A program made the translations under genes and the position numbers. From NCBI GenBank assembly GCA_029204225.1, contig CM055112.1, positions 28,161,746-28,225,745 on the forward strand: a DNA stretch of 64,000 nucleotides. The letters run 5' to 3'. Below are positions 54,481 to 64,000 of the stretch, in pieces. Position 1 is the stretch's first letter, and each line of letters starts with the position of its first letter. Under the pieces are notes generated by a model that was not told the origin of the DNA, did not search any database, and was given only the letters and a program-made list of their open reading frames with translations. The DNA comes from Diphasiastrum complanatum (Eukaryota > Streptophyta > Lycopodiopsida > Lycopodiales > Lycopodiaceae).

Positions 54481-56570
54481 TATGCAGGTTGAGGCGAGGT
54501 TGCCGCTCTCAGTGAGAAAGCTCTTTGTAAAGGCGAGGTTGCTGCTCCAAGTGAGGAAACTCTCTCTGGCTCTTATTACACGCTACGATGTGAGAGTCAC
54601 CACCATTGTATCTTTTGTTGACGTTCAGATCTTCTTTGGATCTACTGTCGAGAATTGTCCAAGTGGCATTCATGCCATGTGGAAACTATTCAACGCAGAA
54701 GGGCATAAGAAAAGTCGTGTGGCATAAAGTTCCATAAGCTCCAGTCTCTGCTCTATCCTTCCCTGAGGGCGCAGCCAATCTTACACCCTCCCAATTGGAT
54801 GCTAGCCACGCGTCAAAACTGCCACTTGGAAGCTGATAATAGGTTAATCTTTCACACGTGGCAACATCGAAAAGCTTTCAAGAATATCGAACGATGGTGA
54901 GCTGAAAGTCTCAAGTGAGGGGGGAGGTGTTTGGCCGTCATCTTATATATACCCCTAAATTCATTGACTAATAATACTAGAGTATAAATTAAATTGGAAA
55001 AGGTAATCCCCTCTTTGGGGGTGGGAGCAGTGCTCGAGAAAATCGACAAAGTATAGGAATGGAATCGGCAAGTTTTTTCAAAAATCGATCGATTTTTTAT
55101 ACAATTTTTATGAATAAAATTCAAAAAACTAAAAATTTCTATAAAATGCAAGTTTTTTTTAGCATAACTCAAATGAGGTTTCCCGAGCACTAGGTGGGGG
55201 TGGAAGTAAAAGCCAAATTTAGCGGCTTCACATACCCCTGAATTGATTGACAAAGAGAGCACGTGGGAAATTGGAGATATTAAAATAAAGGAGGTAAAAT
55301 ACAACCTGCACCCCTTAGCATCGGGTGGGGGTGACATGGGCTGATGTGGCACCAAATATTTAGTGGAGCCCAGGCTGCTCTTTGTCTTTTTTATTATTAT
55401 TACTAATCTCTTTTTTTGTTCTCTATTTCTTTATGCGTGTTTTGGACTTTTCATCTTTTAATCAAGCAAGCAAAGTCCGAGAATCAAGAAGATGTACCAA
55501 AAAAGATTGACTTGGTTGGTAGAGAGAGCTATTCTCCCCTCCTTTTCAAATCTGAAGTTGAGTTGAATGCTTGCCAAGTGCACTAGGACAAGATATGTTA
55601 GGCTTCGGTCGTGATAATGGGCTCTACTACATAGTTATAAAAAGCCTTGTGTCCATGATTATTGGAAGCCGTTGAAAAGAGCTTCGTTGCAAGGTGTGCC
55701 AAAATTTGAAATGGCATATGACGACCATTGTAAAAGAATGTAACATTGTGTGTCGTCATTTAATAGGATCTAGTCTATCTACTACAAGATAAACAAGAAC
55801 GTCATAATATCCATGCCCCACCAAGGCCTTACCACATACGTTGACATATTTTTATAAATGCCCCACCAAGGCCTTGCGACATATGATGACATATTTTTAT
55901 CTATCTCTTGACAATGGACATTTCATCTATACCTTAGTGCTTTCCCCAATTTTCAAGATGGTCAATCTATGACTTTGATTAACTTGCTTTAGCAACTTCT
56001 TCTTGGCCTTAGATCTTGTTGTTGAAGAATATTTTCTAAGTTTTTAGCTATTGTCATAGCATATTTCTTATTATTGCAATTTGCTACAGCCAAATTTTTA
56101 TGCAAAGTTGCTACATGAGAATTTTATGTTTTCAAAATGTTCAAAATGTTTTGTTTTTACATTTAGACATTCATCACCATTGTGATCAAGATTGCATAAT
56201 TGAATGTTCATTATTGTCGTAGCCATAACAATTTTATGATTGTAGTCATGATATTCACAATATTTGAATATTCATGATAGTTTTTTCTCTTAAGTTACTT
56301 AGACTAACGACTTTATTCAAAAGTACAAACATAGCCAAAAGGCTTAAAAGCTCCCAAGTGACTTGATTCAAAGTGCCAAGAGGCTAAATTAACCTTAATC
56401 AAAATGAAGCTTCAACACTAAAGAAAGAGTAGCATACCAAAGAAGAATAAAAAATGGGAGAACTTAGATAAGCAACACTATATAATAGTTGTCACACTTT
56501 TCTCGTTTCTATTATTTTCAAAGATATTGATAGTTGCTTCTATTTGGAATGTATCTACAATTAGTGAAAT
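54481..56570. other. Intergenic; local duplication and a small hAT-like element
   Basis: No gene is recognised. Around 54945 and 55228 the phrase TACCCCTRAATTSATTGAC recurs, with GGGGGTGG blocks further on, so about 280 bp appears duplicated and diverged. The 165-bp element at 55028 lies inside. Poly-T and AT-rich DNA fills the remainder. Confidence 0.45.
55028..55192. mobile_element. hAT-like miniature element (165 bp)
   Basis: The ends are CAGTGCTCGAGAAA and, inverted, TAGTGCTCGGGAAA: 12 of 14 positions match. Flanks are GGTGGGAG (55020-55027) and GGTGGGGG (55193-55200), an 8-bp duplication with one mismatch. The interior is very AT-rich and contains AAAAATCGATCGATTTTT. Size, ends and duplication fit a hAT-type MITE. 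The GC-rich flank repeats weaken the TSD call slightly. Confidence 0.7.
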
Positions 56571-56579
56571 CTTCTATCT

Positions 56580-56910
56580 GCTAGGTGTCATGTCCTTGGG
56601 TTAACTCAAGTTGGCCATGTTGTCCTACGACTTAGCATACCCCATACATGGTTAAGATTCGCATAGAACCAGTGTCAATAGTGATTGCTAGGCACAGTAC
56701 CTACTAGCCAACCCATAAATAAGGAGGTCGGTATGCCTATCTCAACCCATAAATTAATTATGGCTACGAGGGGTTGGGGCCCTCATGGTACTAAAGTCAT
56801 AATCAATGGTTCAGAAGCCTAAAAGTCTTGATGGTGGATTTGCATGGTGTTAATAGTGACTCACAAGGGGAGTGAATGATGCAGTCCAGTAAGGTTGTTG
56901 AGGTGTCATA
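56580..56910 (+). mobile_element. Gypsy LTR relic, related to 3134-3360
   Basis: The stretch TTAATTATGGCTACGAGGGG, TTGGGGCCCTCATGG, AAGTCATAATCAATGGTT and TGATGGTGGATTT matches the minus strand of 3134-3330 in the same order. Neither end is preserved. Confidence 0.6.
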
Positions 56911-57084
56911 GCTCACTCTTAGTTGAGGAGGGGACTTGGGGGTATAAGTTTACCCATAGGCTTCCCTTGGAGAGACTAAAGGGCTCTCAAATAAAACACC
57001 TTATGAATTTTGGACAAGCTCCAAACCTTCATTATTAAACTTCAGAATTTTCAAATGTATTGCCTATGTGTAGATACTGTAGGA

Positions 57085-57880
57085 GATCAGGAAGAAGCTG
57101 GACTCCCACAAATCCATTTTCATTGGTTATACGACTTCAGATAAAGCTTATAAGTTGTATGATCCCATTGAACTGAAGATTTAACGAGAATTGGTTTATC
57201 AACCTCAATGGCAAGGGCAAAGCACAGACAATCGAAGAACTATCAAACCCTCCTACTTTCAACTCAACTATTTATATTGAAAGATCAAATGTGTCAACTT
57301 CAGTTGAACAACTTATCAACAAAAAAATCGAAAGAAGATGTTGCAGCTCAGCAACAACAAAACCAGAAAATGTTTATTAGTCTCATTCGTCTCCCAGAAG
57401 ATCGACAAGATATCGTAGACCACCTAATAGGTATATTGATCAATCTGCTTGTTATCTCATTTTAGGCCACCTATTGTTGAAGTAGCACTCAATCAGTCAA
57501 ACTCCAATCTCTAGAGAGAAGATATGGGTAGAGAGTATTCATCTCTCATCAAAAACCAGACTTGGACTATTGTTGAATTACCTGCCAGTAGAAATATATT
57601 TGATTGCAAATGAATATTCAAGATCAAATACAAAGTGGATAGAAGTATCGATCAAAGGAAAGCTTGACTTGTTGCACGAGGATTTTCTCAGATCTACGGC
57701 AGTAAAGCATAATTGATAAGGAAATGAATCAAACTTATACTATTGTATGTTGTTGCAGCGAATCTGATGATACATCATATGGATGTATAGACAATCTAGC
57801 TTAATGGAGTTATCTAATAAGATATCTACATGATACAGCCCGAAGGTTATCTAATCAATGGTAAAGAAAATCTGTTAGGG
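57085..57880 (+). pseudogene. Heavily decayed Copia integrase-reverse transcriptase relic
   Basis: First the integrase C-terminus is readable (KLDSHKSIFIGYTTSDKAYKLYDP, about 57090-57170), then, after unreadable sequence, the start of reverse transcriptase (SSLIKNQTWTIVELPASRN, FKIKYKVDRSID, LVARGFSQIYG) with many stops up to about 57865 (IYMIQPEGYLINGKE). The spacing fits a Copia element that lost most of its hinge. It is the oldest-looking Copia piece here. Confidence 0.7.
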
Positions 57881-58869
57881 CAATATTTGGCAAGTGATTG
57901 GTCCCACCAAAAAGTCCTAAAAATGTCAAGGGGGCACCACTACTAATGGTGGTTATGCCCTACGTGAGTAACAGAGGTCTTGCCACATCCAATCCTGGGG
58001 GCTTTCTTTGTTACCTTGTGCTCCTAAGCCAATGAGAGTTTTCCAGGCTCTGATAAGTATGACTGTAAGGAGGGGGTGCTAGTACTTTTGATGCAATGAT
58101 TCACTAGCTTTTTAGGGTCACGGTTCCATACAAACATCTGATTGCTAAATCGCGCTAGGATCTCGCTAACAGTATGTTTGACTTTCAAATGGCCTTTGGG
58201 AGATGTGACTTAGGGCATCCTCTGGTGGTTCATAGTATTGCCTTCATTTCCAAGGCATTGTCCCTATAATGAGGGTGTTAACGGATCATGGCCATGGTGA
58301 TCGCGGACATCCTTAGTCTGCTAAAATTTCATACCCTATGTGTTTAGGAGCTACCCTTATATCTTAAGATACTATCCTTATGTCTTTAGGATACCATCCT
58401 TTGAGTCCTAAAAACTTGTCTTTAACTCCTTAGGGATTGGTCCTTTAAGATTAGGATACTACCTTTAAATTTTAGGACTATGCCTGTAGGCCACGACGTG
58501 TAAGTACGTGCCCTTTGAGGTCGTGGGACCCTCAATGGGTGGGGCTAGGCTCTTGGCAAATCATATGGGGTGTAAGAGGCTGACACTTGCAAACTTCATA
58601 GCAATGTAATTAACAATCATAGAGCATACAGAAAAATACCTTGCAATATCAATGCTCGTCAAATGGATGTGAGGTATCCTCTTTTTAGTTATTTTTCCAT
58701 GTTGTATAGAGTGCTCATGGGGTGCAAGTTATACGCACCGCTTTGTTTGATAAGCGGTGGTATTTTTGCCGACCGTCGGATCTAGGTACTTTGCTAGACA
58801 GTACCAACGGCGGGTGTGACTAGTGTGACGCTTTAACCAAGGTGGTGTTTTTCAACCACGGATGGTGGA
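57881..58869. other. Intergenic; short degenerate repeats at 58345-58490
   Basis: At 58345-58490 units close to CTTTAGGATACCATCCTT recur about every 25-35 bp. Elsewhere I see no gene. The region may be the LTR of the Copia relic or of the repeat that follows. Confidence 0.4.
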
Positions 58870-60830
58870 CCGGCCCGCTCTGGTGTTTCACAGAGGTCGG
58901 GTCCAGTTGACACTCTTCATAAATGACAAAAACGGAAAACGCTTCCAAACTTGACATTTTATTATTGTTCAGTTCCATCCTAATGAAGTATAAAGTGTAT
59001 GTATGAGAACGTCTTCTTACTCGTTTATAGAATACAGTTCAATAATGACTTCAAGTTAACGCTAGTAAGGTGCTTGGCTTCAAGACTTCTCTTGGATTCG
59101 GCTAGTGATTAGGGGGAATGCTTTTTGGCGAGCTTTTTCGTCCTTGAAGTGAGCTTTTCTAGCACCCATTCAAGACATCAAAAAATGATACAGCATAAGG
59201 AGCATAAGAAGACAGCCATTAGTTGTAACAGGGAAATCTAGACCCAAGAGACCTACCTACCATGATAGATATGGTTTCCACTACATAACCAAGGAGGGGC
59301 TTACTAACAGTAAGAAGCTCCATGTTCATATGCACAGCATACTGAGCAAATAGGCCTCACCTATTCAAGAAGCATGCCTACTCGTAAATGCTACACTAGT
59401 GTCACTACTCCCAGCATGGAGAAATCCTGGAGGCCCAAGAAGAATACTTCTACCTGAGTCATTAACTTTGGTTCCCAAGAGAGACGAGAAGTTGAATGAG
59501 ACACATCTTCATAGCGATGACCTCATTTTATAAAGGTGCAGGAGATATGTCGGGATTTGAACCAAGCCACATACAAATCGATTGAATGTAATGGAAAAGC
59601 ACTTCTCCTCTGCTAACGACCTACCCTATAAAGATTATTAGGTGTATCAAGCAAAGAGCTGTAATAGCATTTGTGATACAATTTATCAAACAAAAATTCA
59701 TATAAGACAACTGGGTATTATAAATATCTATTCAGAATAGCAACTCCAAAGAATAAATGTACAAAAATACTTACTATAAAAAAAAAAAATTAACTCACGC
59801 AACTTACATTCTCTTATACCATGTACATATTCTAATGTAGAGACGCTACTCAGCATGCACTTGGACGAAAGCATACATGGAAATTTTTAAACCCATGTAA
59901 GTGTACATTTTTAATACAATAGACTCATTGCAAAAATAATCAATATGAACAAATTCACATCTATGGGAAATTGACAACAGATAGGCCATAAGCAATTATC
60001 AAGGCAAGCCTAGACTCTAATATCTAGTTACAATACCCATGGGCAACCTCAATGGTTTCCCCAAGTTATGGCTAGTGGCATAATATGTTCCCAATTTTAA
60101 GGACAACTTCCAATGCATTGTCATCCTTAAAATGGTGGGGGGCCTCTTTGTTGTTAGAAAATACATCTATTTCTCATAAACCATTTCTTGAAGACATGGG
60201 TATCTCAATAGAGTTACGCTTCTTTTAGATGTGAAGTAATGTTATATTTCATTGGAGTAGACATACCCCAGACATGTTATATTTCACTGATATAAACATA
60301 CCTTATACATGCATGTAGAATGGAAAGAACATTTAATAATATTGCCAAAATTAGCTTATAGTGGGTGGACTCTATTAGTGAAAAAAGCTCGCTTTGCACA
60401 CATAAAAGCTCGCCTTTGAAAGCCCCGCCTAGAAACGCTCGCCGCAAAAAGCTCGCCAAAAATCGACACACCCGTAATTAGTAGGTCGAAAAAGCAATGG
60501 GAAGTAATTTGTTCTCTAAACAAGGCATACGAACTGCATTTTATTCATACTATTGCTATAATTTAAAACCATCTCCCTACTTGAGGTCGTACAAAAATGG
60601 CTCACTAACATAAATGATTTAACTAACCAAGCCCTACCACCGTTCGCTTGAAGGTAAGAGCAAAAACCATTCATAAAATTGAGATGAATATAAACGATGA
60701 AATTAAGTAAAGTAGAATTGTTTATAACAAATTCACAAATAGCAATGAAAGTCAAATCATACCTCAGAATGTCGTTAGGTAGCCGTTATGTGTGGATACT
60801 CTAGTCATGAATGTCTCCTCTTGAGGCCCA
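58870..60830. repeat. Diverged dispersed repeat, copy B
   Basis: Shares the 31-bp hairpin block (58874-58904) and the right-hand ACCTCAG...TTAGGTAGCCG block (about 60760-60785) with copy A at 350-945. The two blocks are about 1350 bp further apart here, which equals the size of the hAT-like insertion at 59113-60473. Confidence 0.5.
59113..60473. mobile_element. hAT-like non-autonomous element with AAGCTCGCC subterminal repeats (1361 bp)
   Basis: Left end GGGGAATGCTTTTTGGCGAG faces the inverse of the right end, GGGTGTGTCGATTTTTGGCG. The shared core is TTTTTGGCGAGCTTTTT. The right subterminal zone repeats AAAGCTCGCC-like motifs at least four times. Flanks are GTGATTAG (59105-59112) and GTAATTAG (60474-60481), an 8-bp duplication with one mismatch. 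The interior has no transposase and includes a small duplication near 60240-60310 (ATGTTATATTTCA). The boundaries are supported independently by the shorter spacing in repeat copy A. Confidence 0.7.
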
Positions 60831-62690
60831 TTGCTCTTTATGACATCAACCTTTGTAGCATAAAATCAGAGCCAGGCACGTTGATGCGGTTTTTCCCCAC
60901 TTTGCGCATGTCGGATTGAGTTGTGTAAAAAGAAAATGAAGAAAATCAAATTTTCTAGAATATGAACGATGCGATTGACAAGTTAACGTTCATTTGAGAG
61001 AAAACTGAACCGAAAGTCTGTAAAAAAAAACAGGCCAAAAAGATGTAATGGCCTAAAATATCAGCAATCAATCAATCAACAAAAATGAACATGCATGATA
61101 GTACAAGCAATCATTAACCTCCCAACATCCCACAGTGAAATCATGTAAGCAACCTCTTTCGCCCTTGCATATCAAGCATTCATGATGCTTACTAACAACC
61201 CATTACTCCACACAAAACAAGTCATCTACTACAAGCTCGTTTGAGCAAGCCATAATGAAACCCTAATGACAAAGGAAAGACAAACCACATCCACTCAATC
61301 AATCTACAAAGTAACCATCCTCACACATTCTAAAACACTCTCACAAGAAGCCACACTCATCACTCACACTCTCAACCAAGTACTCAACCCATTCATCAAA
61401 GCATTGCAATCTCAACACTATACAAACTTTGGATCAAACCCTCATCACCACACTAACATTAGGCATCACCCTTCAACTAGCACTCATCCCAACAAACGAT
61501 CCCCAAGAAACAAGCATCACTCATTACTAACTATGGAGTTACTAACATCAAGCAACTAATTACATGGCACTAGCATTGAGCAACATTTAGACACAAAATG
61601 AAACTAAACAACAAGCTCATTAATCTCCTTAACCACAAAGAGTGGTCTCCTTTATAGCAATTCTCAAGTGTCCCCCTTCAAAATGAGGCCTTGTCAATTC
61701 CAAGCCCTTCAAGCCCTCTTTGCCATTTGTCCTCAACCCATTTGATAGTACAACCTAGTGGCCTCCATAAGAGAGTGGGGGAGTGGTGCATTCAAGGCTC
61801 TCTTCCAAAACTAGCCAAGAGGCCCATTTTTGTCAAAGTCTAGGGAGGTTATTCAAGTTTCCCCTAGAAGCCCAAAATGTCGGCTAGTGGGTGTACCTTC
61901 CAATTTTTTTAGCCTCCAAGGTGTTTTGGCATTTATTATTCAAATTTTGGGTGAGGCCTTTTTTCACCCCTATTTTTAGTAGGTCGTCATTTTTCTTTGG
62001 GTACCTTTGTTTTTTGCTTTTCTTCAATTTTTCAAGGGCCGTGGCCACTGCTTATTTTTTTGGGTTTTTGGTCTGTTGGGTAACCACTTGGCCCGCACAT
62101 TTCGTTAATTGCCCGTAAATTGCCCAAACTTTGCCGTTAGGATTTTTGAGATTTCTTGACACTGAATTCATATTTGCCGATCCCGTTTTTATCCGAAACT
62201 TTTCTTTCTCGATCTTTTTTTTCTGTGGTTGACTTTTTCGGCATTCATGACTAGGGCTCCCACGACAAGCACGGTTTCCCTGAAAAATACATTGAGTGAT
62301 CATATATTAGTAAAAATGGACTCAGTACATGGTGAGAATTTTAGCACGGTCATATCGGCTATTTTTTTACAACTGGCCATTTTTTTGAAAAGCCGTAAAA
62401 TATTTACCGGCCATTCCTAGGCCGCAAATTTGCTCTAGCCTCATGTAGGGGCAGACTGGGACCCATTTCTAGGTGAACTAGCACTCTTGGCTCGATCTTA
62501 CAAAACTTGGACCAGCAAACTATTACTGATGGTTTTTTGAAAAGTCAATTTCTTACTTTTAAACTGTGTCTAGCCACTTTAGGACGGGCTGGGACCCAGT
62601 TCGTAAGGCAAATTTGTGCCAATTTTTCTCTAATAACCGGGTTTTAACATTGTTGATTTTTTTAGGTATTGCGAACTTAAGCTTCAATAT
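60831..62690. other. Intergenic, no gene recognised
   Basis: Short frames only; CA-rich stretches (61280-61560) and T-rich stretches (61900-62240) give compositional shadows. A phrase GGGCTGGGACCCA recurs approximately at 62454 and 62585. Confidence 0.45.
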
Positions 62691-62810
62691 TATTCCAAGT
62701 TTTTCGTGTGAAAATATCGGCTAACATTTGGCGACTACCACTGGATAGTATGGTCCCCATATGGTGGACCTAGAGTCTCTGGTTTTCACAGACCAGCTCC
62801 TGGTGGTGAA
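62691..62810. repeat. Diverged third copy of the hairpin motif
   Basis: GGTGGACC at 62764, CTCTGGTTTTCACAGA and AGCTCC resemble the block at 58864-58904 (GGTGGACC, CTCTGGTGTTTCACAGA, GGTCC) in order and spacing. The two sides can again pair. Confidence 0.45.
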
Positions 62811-64000
62811 TCAAGTTATAGTGGGCTCAGCACCCTTGCTAGGTGATGCTAACCACAGTGAGTTGGTGGGATGGCTTCAATAGCTTTCTACTCAAAAAGG
62901 CCATCGATTGAGCCCTTAGGATCCATCTGCAAACCGGATTGGATTTAACCGCAGCATCCTTTGAACAATTTGGTGTCTTCATACCTGCAAAACCCCACCT
63001 ATGACCTAATGCAAATGCTCCCAATCTCATCAGACGTAAGGCAATGCCCATCTTTCGGACCCATGCATGGAAGGACTATGCAAATGCAATTCTTAGGATT
63101 GGAAAGGGATTATATGGATGCAAGTCATCAGTATTGTGTTCTACCACCGAGTAATTGATGTGTGTGTGAATGCATTTGCAGGAGACTTTAGTACCCCATC
63201 TCTTGAAACCGGCCCAAGAGTGGTGATTACCAACTCTTTTTTTGTTTAGACATTCAACATATATTCTCTAAAACCAATTCGATGGGAATAATCATTTCTC
63301 CTCTCTGTACTGACTCTTATCTCAAGCTCTATATTCTAACAGTAGTCCCATGTAGGACAACTTAATGTCCTAAGATCCAATACACAAATGGTAGGAAGTA
63401 TTGGTTTTCCCGCTAGTCTATGGAATCGATCAGAAAAATCGTCCCTCATCTCTTATGGATGTGCGAGGCATCACGTCATCCTTATCAAATTGGTTCGAGA
63501 TCTGATAGAGACGGTTGAAAGTCATTTTTCTTTTTCATTTTTTCTTTTACTTTTCTCTCAGTCTTTTTCTCTCTCTCTTTTTCTATTTATTTTCTTTTCT
63601 TTTTTTACGTTTTTGCTTAATCCATTGAGCGATGGAGTCACTCCCCACCCCACTATATTGTTTCTGTTTTTAACTTTTTCCACTCTTACCCTCCCCTCAA
63701 CTATGCGTCTATACAGTCATTTATGCCCATAGGAGAAAATATGTAATGCCCTATGCAGCTCAGAGTATATGTCAAAATGCAGGGGTATGGATGCATGAGA
63801 CGGTCTTGCAATCAAATGTCCAAACACACAGTGTCTACATGATGCGAGTGTAGCGGTGTGTGAATGGAGTAGATTCATCTGAGATATTTGTAGATCACAG
63901 TTTACAGTGTCTGTGAATCTCACACGCAGTAACAACGAATCTCATACTGAAACATTTTTTTTTTAGTGGTTATTCTAAACAAGATAGAATGTTAACCCAC
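62811..64000. other. Intergenic, no gene recognised
   Basis: Pyrimidine-rich stretch at 63520-63620. No family is recognised in any frame. Confidence 0.45.

Noticed and set aside
59545-59570. Possible tRNA T-arm (GGTTCAAATCC on the minus strand)
   Set aside because: The flanking bases do not form the T-stem, and no acceptor stem, D-arm or anticodon arm could be assembled.
61266-61559. His/Thr/Asn-rich 97-residue frame
   Set aside because: It follows from CA-rich composition, with no domain or conserved context.

Overview
This is nuclear DNA from a land plant. It holds two spliced or single-exon host genes of clearly plant type (a BRITTLE1-like carrier and a LUX/PCL1-like GARP transcription factor) in a large, AT-rich field of Ty1/copia and Ty3/gypsy LTR retrotransposons, non-autonomous DNA transposons and microsatellites. 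The low gene density and deep nesting suggest a large genome. The LUX and BT1 proteins are conserved in their cores but have unfamiliar flanks, so a fern or other non-flowering plant is possible. That is an impression only. I see no rRNA, tRNA, CRISPR or bacterial-type gene.

Layout. 1-3.1 kb: repeat-derived DNA without a gene. 3.1-14.2 kb: two Copia copies placed head to head (minus 3552-8358, plus 8673-13276), with a loose gag fragment between them. Each lacks its 3' end and abuts Gypsy sequence. A hAT-like element (5206-5580) interrupts the left copy. 14.6-17.5 kb: degenerate repeats holding a second hAT-like element (15954-16594) with related termini. 17.5-27.2 kb: intergenic, with short tandem repeats and a Gypsy protease relic. 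28054-31385: the BT1-like gene, three exons, plus strand. 32.5-35.8 kb: fragments of three Copia elements, one with a long open frame whose reverse transcriptase part is replaced by unrecognised sequence. 35.8-44.8 kb: a decayed Gypsy element split by a 4.4-kb non-coding LTR element (37034-41455; TSD CAGGT; tRNA-Asp-type primer site). 44.8-50.1 kb: another LTR element, split by a 3.6-kb gag-protease-only Copia element (46226-49871; TSD ACATC). 50218-50640: an LTR on the minus strand. 52351-53535: the LUX-like gene, minus strand, with a CT-rich leader. 55-64 kb: relics, including two more hAT-like elements (55028-55192 and 59113-60473).

How the parts relate. The two host genes look intact and independent: a plastid or mitochondrial nucleotide carrier and an evening-complex clock factor. 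No autonomous transposon is intact. The two best-preserved elements (37034-41455 and 46226-49871) carry no reverse transcriptase or integrase, so they must have moved with enzymes supplied elsewhere. The four DNA elements likewise have inverted ends and 8-bp duplications but no transposase.
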